DNA from: SYIM01 sp041182885
GTDB taxonomy: Bacteria > Pseudomonadota > Gammaproteobacteria > Burkholderiales > Burkholderiaceae_E
Direction of reading: 5' to 3'
Length of the DNA stretch: 64,000 nt
Assembly (NCBI GenBank): GCA_049423065.1
Contig: JBMSQB010000004.1
Coordinates: 48,677-112,676, forward strand
The notes under the pieces are model-generated. The model worked only from the letters and a program-made list of their open reading frames with translations, made no database searches and was not told where the DNA came from. A program made the position numbers and the translations under genes. The stretch's first letter is position 1. The number at the start of each line of letters is the position of its first letter. Below, one piece after another: positions 53,072 to 62,347 of the stretch.

Positions 53072-53792
53072 ACCGGCGCGCCAGGGCAGTGCCGCCCGCG
53101 CGCGCTGGCCGCGCGCGATCACGCTCGACCTCGATGACACGCTCTGGCCCATGCTGCCCGTGCTGAAGCATGCGGAGCGCACACTCGCCAGCTGGCTGGT
53201 CGCGCACGCGCCAGCGACCGCCGCTTTCCTGGACCCCGACACCCGCGTGGCGCTCAGGGAAGCAGTGATGGCCGATCATCCGGAGCGGGCCCATGACGTG
53301 GGGTTCCTGCGTCTGGAGCTTCTCAGGCGGGCGCTCGCCCGTGCCGGTGATGATCCCTCGCTTGCGCAGCCCGCCTTCGATGTGTTTTTTGAGGCAAGGC
53401 AGCAGGTCAGCCTGTTTGATGATGTGCTGCCGGTGCTCGAGCGCTGGTCTGCGAAGGTACCGGTGGTGGCGCTCACCAACGGCAATGCCGATCTGCATCG
53501 AATCGGGCTCGCCAGATTCTTCAAGGGTGTGGTGTCGGCGCATGAACTGGGCTGCGCGAAGCCTGACCCGCGGGCGTTTCACGCCGCGTGCGAGCTCGCG
53601 GGCGTGGCGCCTGCCGATACCCTCCATGTCGGGGACGATCCCGCCCTCGATGTGGCGGGTGCTGAGGCTGCGGGCCTGCAGGCAGTCTGGCTGCTTCGGC
53701 CCGAGCTGGTCGAGCGGCACGCTGGGCATGCGGCAGCCGCCCGGTCGGTGGCGAGTCTCTACGATATCGACCGCACGTTCATGCCTGACTGA
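53058..53792 (+). CDS. HAD-superfamily phosphatase, YigB-like
   Basis: The 244-residue protein has all HAD motifs: motif I ITLDLDDTLW with the nucleophilic aspartate, motif II ALTNGNAD, the lysine in CAKPDPRAF and motif IV HVGDDPALDVAGA. The cap and overall length resemble E. coli YigB, which removes phosphate from a flavin precursor or FMN. The ATG at 53058 overlaps the previous gene by 14 bases. The activity is clear, the natural substrate is inferred from the family. Confidence 0.88.
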   Translation: MSGSEPARQGSAARARWPRAITLDLDDTLWPMLPVLKHAERTLASWLVAHAPATAAFLDPDTRVALREAVMADHPERAHDVGFLRLELLRRALARAGDDPSLAQPAFDVFFEARQQVSLFDDVLPVLERWSAKVPVVALTNGNADLHRIGLARFFKGVVSAHELGCAKPDPRAFHAACELAGVAPADTLHVGDDPALDVAGAEAAGLQAVWLLRPELVERHAGHAAAARSVASLYDIDRTFMPD

Positions 53793-53855
53793 CGGCAGGG
53801 CCAGGCCTGGGGCGTCCTGGCGGAACGTATTGCGCCGGCGGGCGGTAGGGGTCGC

Positions 53856-53861
53856 TATGAT
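53856..53861 (+). promoter_or_regulatory. Candidate -10 of the IlvD/EDD-type gene
   Basis: TATGAT (5 of 6) lies 35 bases before the ATG at 53896. A weak TTGCGC is 20 bases upstream (53830-53835), so the -35 element is doubtful. Confidence 0.35.
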
Positions 53862-53895
53862 CGGGCTGATGTGAATCCCCTTCTGGAGCTGAACG

Positions 53896-55626
53896 ATGCC
53901 CCGCAAATCCCCCGATGGTCTTCGCAGCGCCCGCTGGTTTGCGCCCGATGACCTCCGTTCGTTCGGCCACCGTTCCCGTCTCATGCAGATGGGCTACTCG
54001 CATGCCGACTGGGTGGGCAAGCCCGTGATCGCGATCGTGAACACCTGGAGCGACATCAACCAGTGCCACGGCCATATGCGGCAGCGCGCCGACGATGTGC
54101 GTCGCGGGGTGTTGCAGGCGGGTGGCCTTCCCATCGAGTTGCCGGCCATCAGTCTGTCGGAACCGATCGTCAAACCCACCACCATGATGTATCGCAATTT
54201 TCTGGCGATGGAGACCGAGGAACTGCTGCGCAGTCATCCGATCGATGGTGCGGTGCTGATGGGGGGCTGCGACAAGACCACGCCTGGCCTCACCATGGGT
54301 GCGCTCAGCGCGGGGTTGCCTTTCATTTTTGTGCCGGCCGGTCCAATGCTGAGCGGCCAGTGGCGCGGGCAGACGCTGGGCTCGGGGTCGGATGCCTGGA
54401 AATACTGGGACGAGCGGCGCGCCGGGCGAATCTCCGAAAGCGACTGGCGTGAAATCGAGGGCAGCATCTCGCGCAGCCACGGCACCTGCATGACCATGGG
54501 CACAGCGGCCACCATGATGGGGATCGCCGAGGCGGTGGGTCTGACGCTGCCAGGTGCGTCGAGCATTCCTGCAGTGGATTCGGCGCATATCCGGATGTGT
54601 GGGGACAGTGGTCGACGCATTGTCGACATGGTCTGGGAAGACCTCACGCCGGCGGCCATGCTGTCGCGCGCCAACTTCGAGAACGGCATTGCCTGCGCCA
54701 TGGCGATGGGCTGCAGCACCAACGCCATCATTCATCTGATCGCCATGTCGCGGCGCGCGGGCCATCCGGTCACGCTCGACGATTTCGACGCGGCCAGCCG
54801 CAAGGTGCCCGTAATTGCCAACATCCGCCCAAGCGGCGACCGCTACCTGATGGAAGATTTTCACTACGCGGGCGGGTTGCGGGCCCTGCTGGCCACCGTG
54901 CGCGAGCACCTGCATGGCGAGGCCATGACCGTGAACGGCCGCTCGCTGGGCGACAACATTACAGGCGCCGTACCCGCCAACCGCGATGTCATCCGGCCGC
55001 TCGACAACCCGATCTATGCCGAGGGCGCGCTTGCGGTGCTCCGCGGCAATCTTGCGCCGGACGGTGTGGTGATGAAGCCAAGCGCCTGCGCGCCGCGACT
55101 GCTTCGCCACGTTGGCCGGGCTCTGGTCTTTGATGATTACCCCAGTCTCAAGCGCGCGACCGACGATCCGGATCTGGACGTCACAGCCGATGACATCCTG
55201 GTGCTGCGCAATGCCGGACCGCTGGGCGCGGGCATGCCCGAGTGGGGCATGTTGCCGATTCCGGTGAAGCTCGTGCGGCAGGGCGTGAGCGACATGCTGA
55301 GGCTGTCGGATGCCCGGATGAGCGGCACCAGCTATGGGGGCTGTCTCCTCCACTGCGCACCGGAGGCTGCGGTCGGGGGGCCGCTGGCGCTGGTGCGAAC
55401 CGGTGACCGAATCGCGATTGACGTGCCAGCGCGCCGAATCCATCTCGAGGTGAGCGATGAGGAACTCGCGCGCCGGCGCGCCGCCTGGCAGGCTCCCGCA
55501 CCCCGCTGGCAGCGGGGCTATGGATGGATGTTCAGTCGCCATGTGCTGCAGGCCGATCAGGGCTGCGACTTCGATTTTCTCGAGCGGGATTTTGGCGCGC
55601 CCGTGCCGGAGCCCGACATCTACTAG
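53896..55626 (+). CDS. IlvD/EDD-family dehydratase, L-arabinonate dehydratase-like
   Basis: The 576-residue protein has three cysteines fit to hold a [2Fe-2S] cluster: C57 (NTWSDINQCHGH), C125 (GGCDKTTPG) and C198 (SHGTCMTMGTA). Their spacing (68 and 73 residues) is that known for L-arabinonate dehydratase of Rhizobium. The family removes water from sugar acids or dihydroxy acids. Other blocks are MGCSTNAIIHLIAM and the C-terminal SDARMSGTSYGGCLLHCAPEAAVGGP. No sugar transporter or sugar dehydrogenase gene is adjacent, so the actual sugar acid cannot be named. It is probably not the biosynthetic IlvD. Confidence 0.9.
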   Translation: MPRKSPDGLRSARWFAPDDLRSFGHRSRLMQMGYSHADWVGKPVIAIVNTWSDINQCHGHMRQRADDVRRGVLQAGGLPIELPAISLSEPIVKPTTMMYRNFLAMETEELLRSHPIDGAVLMGGCDKTTPGLTMGALSAGLPFIFVPAGPMLSGQWRGQTLGSGSDAWKYWDERRAGRISESDWREIEGSISRSHGTCMTMGTAATMMGIAEAVGLTLPGASSIPAVDSAHIRMCGDSGRRIVDMVWEDLTPAAMLSRANFENGIACAMAMGCSTNAIIHLIAMSRRAGHPVTLDDFDAASRKVPVIANIRPSGDRYLMEDFHYAGGLRALLATVREHLHGEAMTVNGRSLGDNITGAVPANRDVIRPLDNPIYAEGALAVLRGNLAPDGVVMKPSACAPRLLRHVGRALVFDDYPSLKRATDDPDLDVTADDILVLRNAGPLGAGMPEWGMLPIPVKLVRQGVSDMLRLSDARMSGTSYGGCLLHCAPEAAVGGPLALVRTGDRIAIDVPARRIHLEVSDEELARRRAAWQAPAPRWQRGYGWMFSRHVLQADQGCDFDFLERDFGAPVPEPDIY

Positions 55627-55740
55627 ACACCAGACGCGCGGGGCCTGTGCGGCGCCGCGTTTCAAGGGCCGTGCGCGCCCGCACGGCCGCGCGTTTCGGG
55701 CATTGGCGTGGCACCTCGGCTACCATTCGGGTCGGAACGG

Positions 55741-57348
55741 ATGGGGGCGGCCTTGAACGACAATTTTTCTTCAACGCAGACGGTTCGCAAAGCGGTGGTT
55801 CCCACCGCAGGCGGCGTGGTGGCCGCCCAGCACCGAGTGGCCGCCGAGGCGGGTGCTGCGGTGCTTGCCGCAGGCGGCGATGCGGTCGATGCGGCAGTCG
55901 CGACCTCATTTGCCCTGGGTGTGGTTGAGCCCTGGATGAGCGGCGTTGCAGCCGGTGGGTGCATGGTCGTCTGGCGGGCCGACGAACAGCGTGCCCGCGC
56001 CGTCAACTTCGGGATGCGCTCGCCGCGCAGCCTCGATCCTGCGCACTTTCCCTTGACCGGCGCTGGCGTCAACACCGATCTTTTTGGCTGGCCCTCGGTG
56101 CTCGAGGATCGCAATATTCAGGGCGCAAGCTCGGTGGCCGTGCCGGGTGTCATCGCCGGCATGGCGCTCGCGCATGGTGAATACGGGCGGCTCGGCTGGC
56201 GCGAGCTGGTCGAGCCCGCCGCCCGTCTCGCACGTGACGGGCTGCTGTGCGACTGGTATTCCGGACTGGTTACTGCGTCGAACGCCAAGGCACTCGCGGC
56301 CGACCCCGATGCCGCGGCCATGTTCCTCGATGAGGGCAGATGGCCCATTCTCGGCGCCTGGACCGGCGGCCCCTTGCGGCGGCTGAATCAGAGCCGGCTG
56401 GCCGACACCCTGTCGCAGATTGCGCTCGACGGCCCCGGAACCTTTTACGGTGGCGACGTCGGGCGGGCACTCGCTGGCGATGTACTCGCCAAGGGTGGAT
56501 TTCTCGGCGATCGCGATCTCGCCGACTATCGCGCAGAGTGGGTCGAGCCCCTCAGGCTCGCGCACCCCGGGGGTGTGATCTGGGCGGTTCCTGGTCTCAC
56601 CGGCGGCCCAACCTTCGCGCGTGCGCTGTCTGCACTCCAGTTCGACACCGACCACGCAGCTTCGTCCGAGGCGCGTCACGTGGGCCCCCGGCACTACCAG
56701 GCAATGGCCGCTGCCCTCAACGAAGCCTTCACGGCCCGCCTGGCTGAAATGGGCGATCACGAGTCGGTCAAGGCGCCGGGCAGCACCACGCACTTCAGCG
56801 TGGTCGACAGGCACGGCAACATCTGTTCAGTGACGCAGACGCTGCTCTCGATCTTCGGTGCGCGGGTGGTGTCGCCCGCCACCGGGGTGCTGCTGAACAA
56901 CGGCATCATGTGGTTCGATCCGGTGCCCGGCAAGCCCAATTCGCTTGGGCCCGGTAAACGGTGTCTCGCCAACTACTGCCCGGTGATTGGCGCCGATGGC
57001 GGCCAACGCATGTTCGCACTCGGCGCGTCGGGTGGTCGCAAGATTCTCGGTGCGGTGCTGCAGTTGGCGACCTTCCTCTCGCGATTCGGGATGAACCTCG
57101 AGCAGGCATTCCATCAGCCCAGAATCGATGTAAGCGGCCTGCCGGTGATCGCGGCCGACCCGCTGCTGGGCGAGGAAACGCTCAAGGCGCTGGCCGATGT
57201 GATGCCGGTGGTGCCTGCGCGTCGTCAGGTCTACCCCTATGCGTTCGCCTGCCCGGCCGGGGTGCTGCGCGAAGCGGGCCTCAATAGCGGCTGCACCGAG
57301 ATCATGTCGCCCTATGGCGATGCGGTGGCCGAGCCCGGGGCGCACTGA
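55741..57348 (+). CDS. Gamma-glutamyltransferase-family protein without signal peptide
   Basis: The protein of about 535 residues has the self-processing GGT motif. The nucleophile is T349 in GSTTHFSVVDRHGN, which becomes the new N terminus of the small subunit, and LLNNGIMWFDP and GKRCLANYCP follow. GGT enzymes move or hydrolyse gamma-glutamyl groups of glutathione and similar amides. Unlike the periplasmic E. coli enzyme no signal peptide is visible, as in YwrD-like members. The ATG at 55741 is used; a TTG at 55753 with GGGGG upstream is also possible. The antiporter gene starts three bases after its stop. Confidence 0.88.
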   Translation: MGAALNDNFSSTQTVRKAVVPTAGGVVAAQHRVAAEAGAAVLAAGGDAVDAAVATSFALGVVEPWMSGVAAGGCMVVWRADEQRARAVNFGMRSPRSLDPAHFPLTGAGVNTDLFGWPSVLEDRNIQGASSVAVPGVIAGMALAHGEYGRLGWRELVEPAARLARDGLLCDWYSGLVTASNAKALAADPDAAAMFLDEGRWPILGAWTGGPLRRLNQSRLADTLSQIALDGPGTFYGGDVGRALAGDVLAKGGFLGDRDLADYRAEWVEPLRLAHPGGVIWAVPGLTGGPTFARALSALQFDTDHAASSEARHVGPRHYQAMAAALNEAFTARLAEMGDHESVKAPGSTTHFSVVDRHGNICSVTQTLLSIFGARVVSPATGVLLNNGIMWFDPVPGKPNSLGPGKRCLANYCPVIGADGGQRMFALGASGGRKILGAVLQLATFLSRFGMNLEQAFHQPRIDVSGLPVIAADPLLGEETLKALADVMPVVPARRQVYPYAFACPAGVLREAGLNSGCTEIMSPYGDAVAEPGAH

Positions 57349-57350
57349 CG

Positions 57351-58418
57351 GTGGCGGCGTCCGGGGCGCTGTTTTCCTGGTGGACCGTCGGCTTTCCGCT
57401 GGTCGGCGCCACCGCGCTCGCTGCACCGCTGATCGGGCTGCAGGTGCCGATTGCCGCAGTCGTGGTGCTCCTCGTCGGCTGCACGTTTTCGTCGGTGCAC
57501 CATGCGGAAACGCTTGCGCACCGGTTGGGCGCGCTGTTTGGCAGCCTGGTGCTGGCGCTGGCCATTTCGGTAATCGAAGCGGGGCTCATTGTCTCGATGA
57601 TGCTGGGGGGCGACCAGCCCGAGCTTGCGCGCGATTCAATCTTCTCGGCGCTACTCATTGCATTGAACGGCATCCTGGGCGTGTGCCTGCTGCTGGGCGG
57701 CGGGCGTCACTACGAGCAGAGTTTCAGAGTGTCCGCATCCAACGCATTCCTTGCCGTGCTGGTGCCGCTTTCGATGCTCACCATGGTCCTGCCCTCGTAC
57801 ACGGTAAGCGCCCCGGGGCCGGTGTTTACCCGGGCCCAGCTCATCTTTGTGGCGGTGGTTTCGTTTGTGCTCTACATGCTTTTTCTTTACGTCCAGCTGG
57901 TGAGGCACCGGAGCGACTTTATTGCCGACCACGAGGTGTTGCCCGATACCCCGCGTCCCAGCGGACGCAACGCCTGGCTCGCGCTTGCGCTTCTGCTGAT
58001 GGCGCTGGTGGCCGTGGTGCTGCTCGCCAAGCTGCTGTCGCCGGTGCTTGAAAAGTCGGTGGAGGCCGCCGGGTTGCCCAAGGCACTGGTGGGCGTGGCC
58101 ATCGCCTTGCTGGTTCTTTTGCCGGAGGGGCTGACCGCCATCAAGGCAGCGCGCCAGAACCGGCTGCAAACCGCGCTCAATCTCACTCTGGGCTCGGTGC
58201 TTGCCTGCGTGGGCCTCACCATTCCAGCGGTGGCCATCACTGCACTCATCACCAACCAGTCGCTGCATCTGGGCTTGAGCGCGCCGATGGTGGTGCTGCT
58301 CTTCACCACCTTTCTCACGCTATCGTTTACGCTGAACACCGGGCGAACCACGGTGCTGGAAGGGTTTGTTCACCTGGCGATCTTCGCTGCATTTGTTCTC
58401 TTCACCATGTTGCCGTAA
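57351..58418 (+). CDS. Calcium/cation:proton antiporter, ChaA-like
   Basis: The 355-residue membrane protein has about eleven hydrophobic segments with the two alpha repeats of the CaCA superfamily: GSLVLALAISVIEAGLIVSMM (about 64-84) and ALLVLLPEGLTAIKAARQN (about 252-270), both with the conserved acidic residue. It would exchange Ca2+, Na+ or K+ for protons at the inner membrane. The start is a GTG, three bases after the GGT-like gene. There is no clear link to that enzyme. Confidence 0.9.
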   Translation: MAASGALFSWWTVGFPLVGATALAAPLIGLQVPIAAVVVLLVGCTFSSVHHAETLAHRLGALFGSLVLALAISVIEAGLIVSMMLGGDQPELARDSIFSALLIALNGILGVCLLLGGGRHYEQSFRVSASNAFLAVLVPLSMLTMVLPSYTVSAPGPVFTRAQLIFVAVVSFVLYMLFLYVQLVRHRSDFIADHEVLPDTPRPSGRNAWLALALLLMALVAVVLLAKLLSPVLEKSVEAAGLPKALVGVAIALLVLLPEGLTAIKAARQNRLQTALNLTLGSVLACVGLTIPAVAITALITNQSLHLGLSAPMVVLLFTTFLTLSFTLNTGRTTVLEGFVHLAIFAAFVLFTMLP

Positions 58419-58422
58419 TCCG

Positions 58423-59448
58423 ATGGTTACCTGTTCCTGTTCCGTTCCGAAGCGTGTGCGGGGTCGCTGCGCGCGAATCGTCACCGGTTGCCTCGTGGTC
58501 TTGCTCGCCCTGGCCGCGGGGCTCGGTTCACCTGTCGCGCTTGCACAGGAGTTCCCGCCCCGACGTGGCATCACGCTTCTGGTTGGTTTTGCGGCGGGTG
58601 GCGCGGCCGACACCGCGGCGCGCATCATCGCTCGCCGCCTCGCCGACAACCTGGGGCAGACGGTATCGGTCGACAATCGACCTGGTGCCGGTGGCAACAT
58701 CGCGCATCAGATGACAGCGGCTGGCCCGACTGATGGCAGCCTCATTCTTCTTGGCACCATCGGTCCGCTCTCGATTGCGCCACACCTGATGAAAACCGGC
58801 TATGACGCAGCCGCCGATTTCGCGCCGCTCACCATGGCAGTGAATTTTCCGAATGTGCTGGTGGTGCACGCGGGCGCCGGCATCCGGTCGTTTACCGAGT
58901 TCATCGACGCAGCGCGGCGCCAGCCGGGCCGGATCGACTTTGCCTCCACCGGCCCCGCCTCGGCCTCGCATCTGGCCGGCGAGCTGTTGAACGCCATGGC
59001 AGGCATCGAGACGGTTCATGTTCCCTACAAAGGCGGCGCCCCGGCCTTGGTTGATATTCTCGCCGGCCGGGTTACATCGTGGTACGCCACGATGTCCACA
59101 GCGCAGCAGCATATCGAGTCGGGCAAGCTCATTGCGCTTGCTTCCACCGGCCTCAGTCGTCATCCTTCACTGCCGGGTGTGCCCACCATCGCCGAATCCG
59201 GGTTTCCTGGCTTCAATGCCACCAACTGGTATGCGTTCGTCGCGAGCGCAAAGGTGTCACGCGAGGTGCTGGATCGCTGGCATGCGGAGCTGGTGCGTGT
59301 GCTCGACAACCCGGAGGTGGCCGAGGCGCTGGGGCGGCACGGTTTCTGGCCCACGCCCACCAGCCGGGCCGAGTTGGGCGCGTTCATTGCGCGCGAGTAC
59401 CAGACCTGGGGCAAGGTGATCCGTGAGCGCAATATCAGTGGTCGCTGA
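58423..59448 (+). CDS. Bug/TctC-family solute-binding protein
   Basis: The protein of about 341 residues has a signal peptide (hydrophobic core TGCLVVLLALAAGLG, cleavage after ALAQ, near 42) and the Bug fold: ITLLVGFAAGGAADTAAR, VDNRPGAGGNIAHQM, FASTGPASASHLAGELL and VPYKGGAPALVDILAGRV. It is the third Bug protein of the window. The ATG at 58423 is only five bases after the antiporter stop. The ligand is unknown; a GST and an oxoacid oxidoreductase follow in the same direction. Confidence 0.92.
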   Translation: MVTCSCSVPKRVRGRCARIVTGCLVVLLALAAGLGSPVALAQEFPPRRGITLLVGFAAGGAADTAARIIARRLADNLGQTVSVDNRPGAGGNIAHQMTAAGPTDGSLILLGTIGPLSIAPHLMKTGYDAAADFAPLTMAVNFPNVLVVHAGAGIRSFTEFIDAARRQPGRIDFASTGPASASHLAGELLNAMAGIETVHVPYKGGAPALVDILAGRVTSWYATMSTAQQHIESGKLIALASTGLSRHPSLPGVPTIAESGFPGFNATNWYAFVASAKVSREVLDRWHAELVRVLDNPEVAEALGRHGFWPTPTSRAELGAFIAREYQTWGKVIRERNISGR

Positions 59449-59535
59449 GCCGGTGGCTGCCTGGCGGGTGCGCGCGGTGGTCGCGCCTCGTCGGTTTGGT
59501 CGGTTTTCGTTTTCCCTTTCCTGAGGAATTCAGTC

Positions 59536-60147
59536 ATGAAGCTTCTGTTTTCACCTTTTTCTCCCTATGTCCGAAAGTGCCTGGTCACTGCCAATGAACT
59601 GGGTCTGGATGGGCGCATCAGTCTGCTCGCCTCGGCCGCGAATCCGGTGAATCGCGACCAGACCATCATTCCCCACAACCCGCTTGGCAAGGTGCCCACG
59701 TTCTTCACCGACGATGGCGAGGCGCTCTACGACAGCCGGGTCATCTGCGAATACCTCAACGATCTGGCGAAGGGCGGCATCTTTCCGGCCGCCGGCACGG
59801 CGCGCTGGCGGGCGCTCACCCTGCAGTCGCTGGGCGATGGCATCCTCGATGCGGCCATTCTTGCCCGCTATGAAGTGTTCCTGCGCCCGGAGCCGCTTCG
59901 ATGGGAAGACTGGTCGCGCGGGCAGCGCGACAAGATCCGCACGTCGCTTGCGCACCTGAATGCCAACCCGTCAATGCTGTCGGCCGAGCTCACCATTGGC
60001 AATATCGCGGTCGGTTGCGCGCTCTGGTATCTGGATCTCCGGTTTGCCGATTTTGGCTGGCGCGAGACCTACCCCGAGGTGGCGAAATGGTATGCCGCCT
60101 ACAGCCAGCGCCCGTCAATGAAAATGACGTGGGCGCTACCTTCCTGA
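59536..60147 (+). CDS. Glutathione S-transferase family protein
   Basis: The 203-residue protein has the thioredoxin-like N-terminal domain (MKLLFSPFSPYVRKC, NPLGKVPTF, and DSRVICEYLND with the glutathione-binding Ser/Glu turn) and a helical C-terminal domain. Length and motifs are those of standard bacterial GSTs. It could add glutathione to an electrophile or reduce peroxides. It lies about 90 bases after the Bug gene and 37 bases before the oxidoreductase genes. Confidence 0.9.
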   Translation: MKLLFSPFSPYVRKCLVTANELGLDGRISLLASAANPVNRDQTIIPHNPLGKVPTFFTDDGEALYDSRVICEYLNDLAKGGIFPAAGTARWRALTLQSLGDGILDAAILARYEVFLRPEPLRWEDWSRGQRDKIRTSLAHLNANPSMLSAELTIGNIAVGCALWYLDLRFADFGWRETYPEVAKWYAAYSQRPSMKMTWALPS

Positions 60148-60184
60148 GCCGCAGACTGCCGGGTTCACCCGATCGGAATCAAAC

Positions 60185-62347
60185 GTGGAAGTCTCGTTTC
60201 GAGAAGAAATCGATGCGCTCAGACTGGGGGCCGGGGAGACCTTCCACGGCGAAGGCATCCTGGCCATCACCAAGGCGCTGCTGCAGTCAGGCGTGGCCTA
60301 TGTGGGGGGCTATCAGGGGGCGCCAGTCTCGCATCTGCTCGATGTGATGGTGCAGGCGCGGGATTATCTCGATGAGCTGGGTGTCCATGTCGAGGCGTGC
60401 TCGAACGAGGCCTCGGCGGCTGCGATGCTGGGCGCCTCGCTCCACTATCCCGTGCGCGGCGCGGTCACCTGGAAGTCCATCGTGGGCACCAACGTGGCGG
60501 CCGATGCGCTCTCCAATCTGGCCTCGCCCGGTGTGACCGGAGGCGTGCTGATCGTTGTGGGTGAAGACTACGGCGAAGGCGCAAGCGTGATCCAGGAGCG
60601 CACGCACGCCTACGCGCTCAAGTCCGGCATGTGCCTGCTCGACCCGCGTCCCGAACTCGGGCAGATGGTGAATATGGTCGAGAAGGGCTTTCAGCTGAGC
60701 GAAGCCAGCAACATGCCCGTGATCATGGAGCTGCGCATTCGTGCCTGCCATGTAAGGGGCAGCTTCGAGACCCGCGACAATATCGCGCCCCGGTTTTCCA
60801 CCCGGCACCTGATCGAGGATCCGGCGTCGTTTGACTACATGCGTCTTGCGCATCCGCCGGTCACGTTCATCCACGAAAAGCGGAAAATCGCCGAGCGCAT
60901 TCCAGCGGCGCGGCGCTTCATCGTCGAGCATCGCCTCAATGAACTCATGCCCGGCAATGAGCACGCCGATCTCGGTCTCATCGTGCAGGGCGGTCTTTAC
61001 AACGCGCTCATCCGCTCGCTGCAGCAGTTTGGTCTGGCCGATGCTTTTGGTCAGTCGTCGCTCTCGCTCATGGTGCTCAATGTCACCTGGCCGCTGGTGC
61101 CCGAGCAGCTCACCGAGTTCTGCCGTGGCAAGTCGGCCGTGCTGCTGCTCGAGGAAGGGCAGCCCGAGTACATCGAGCAGGAGCTCGCGCTCGCCTTGCG
61201 GCGCGCCGGGGTGAGCACGCCGCTTCACGGCAAGGACATGCTGCCGGCGGGTGGGGAGTACACGGCCGAAGTGATCGCGCGCGGGCTGCTCCAGTTTCTC
61301 GACCGTCATCGCGTCCACGCTGTTGATGGATCGGTTCGTGGCTGGCTCGAGGGCATCGGCGAACGCCGCCAGCAGGTGCAGGCGGCGCTCGATCAGCCCT
61401 TGCCGGCGCGGCCGCCTGGCATGTGCACAGGCTGCCCGGAGCGACCGGTGTTCGCAGCCCTCAAGCTTGCCCAGGAAACGGTCGGCCCGGTGCATGTCTC
61501 GGGCGACATCGGTTGTCACGCGCTTGCCACCTTTGAGCCGTTTTCGGTGGGTCATTCCATCCTTGGATACGGCATGAGTCTGGCGAGCCGGGCGGGGGTG
61601 TCGCCTCTCATGAAGCGGCGGGTGCTGTCGATCATGGGCGATGGCGGTTTCTGGCACAACGGCCTGCTCACCGGGGTGCAGAGCGCGCTGTTCAATGGCG
61701 ATGACGCGGTGCTGCTCATCATGAAAAATGGCTACACCTCCGCGACCGGCACGCAGGACATCATTTCAACGCCCGGCGAGGCCGCACGCGACCAGGCGGC
61801 CGACAAGCGGCAAAGCCTGGCCCACGAGAATCGCACGATTGAATCCACGCTGGAGGGCCTGGGCGTCAAGTGGTTGCGGACGGTTCATACCTACGAAGTC
61901 GCCAAGGTTCAGGCCACGCTCACCGAAGCGTTCACCACGCCGTTTCAGGGACTCAAGGTCATCGTTGCCGAGGGCGAGTGTCAGCTTGAAAGACAGCGGC
62001 GGGTCCGTCCCTGGGTGGCCGCGCGGCTCAAGCGCGGTGAGCGGGTCGAGCGCGTCAAATATGGCGTGGATGATGACGTGTGCAACGGTGATCACGCCTG
62101 CATTCGGTTGTCGGGTTGCCCCACGCTCACGCTCAAGGACAACCCGGATCCGCTCAAGGTCGATCCGGTGGCCACGGTTCTGGAGGGGTGCGTCGGATGC
62201 GGTCTGTGTGGCGAAAACGCGCACGCCGCCACGCTCTGCCCGTCTTTTTACCGCGCCGAGGTGGTTCGCAACCCCGGCATGGGTGAACGTCTTCGTGACC
62301 GCGTCCAGGGGGCGGCCCGACGCGTGCTGCAGGGAGTGTTGGGATGA
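60185..62347 (+). CDS. Indolepyruvate ferredoxin oxidoreductase-type alpha subunit (IorA-like)
   Basis: The 720-residue protein has the pyrimidine-binding domain (GAYVGGYQGAPVSHLL-like start, about 38-52), a TPP-binding domain with CTGCPERPVFAAL (about 417-429), GDIGCHALATFEPF and MGDGGFWHNGLLTGVQSA, and a C-terminal ferredoxin module (CVGCGLCGENAHAATLCPSF). Such enzymes oxidise aryl-2-oxoacids, for example indolepyruvate, to acyl-CoA. The start is a GTG at 60185. It overlaps the beta subunit gene by four bases. Related pairs are found in aerobic betaproteobacteria, so oxygen tolerance is likely but not proved. Confidence 0.9.
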   Translation: MEVSFREEIDALRLGAGETFHGEGILAITKALLQSGVAYVGGYQGAPVSHLLDVMVQARDYLDELGVHVEACSNEASAAAMLGASLHYPVRGAVTWKSIVGTNVAADALSNLASPGVTGGVLIVVGEDYGEGASVIQERTHAYALKSGMCLLDPRPELGQMVNMVEKGFQLSEASNMPVIMELRIRACHVRGSFETRDNIAPRFSTRHLIEDPASFDYMRLAHPPVTFIHEKRKIAERIPAARRFIVEHRLNELMPGNEHADLGLIVQGGLYNALIRSLQQFGLADAFGQSSLSLMVLNVTWPLVPEQLTEFCRGKSAVLLLEEGQPEYIEQELALALRRAGVSTPLHGKDMLPAGGEYTAEVIARGLLQFLDRHRVHAVDGSVRGWLEGIGERRQQVQAALDQPLPARPPGMCTGCPERPVFAALKLAQETVGPVHVSGDIGCHALATFEPFSVGHSILGYGMSLASRAGVSPLMKRRVLSIMGDGGFWHNGLLTGVQSALFNGDDAVLLIMKNGYTSATGTQDIISTPGEAARDQAADKRQSLAHENRTIESTLEGLGVKWLRTVHTYEVAKVQATLTEAFTTPFQGLKVIVAEGECQLERQRRVRPWVAARLKRGERVERVKYGVDDDVCNGDHACIRLSGCPTLTLKDNPDPLKVDPVATVLEGCVGCGLCGENAHAATLCPSFYRAEVVRNPGMGERLRDRVQGAARRVLQGVLG

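Noticed and set aside
53779..55665. A 628-codon minus-strand frame opposite the IlvD/EDD-type dehydratase.
   Set aside because: The plus-strand protein has three cluster cysteines at family spacing; the antisense frame is His/Arg-rich without motifs.
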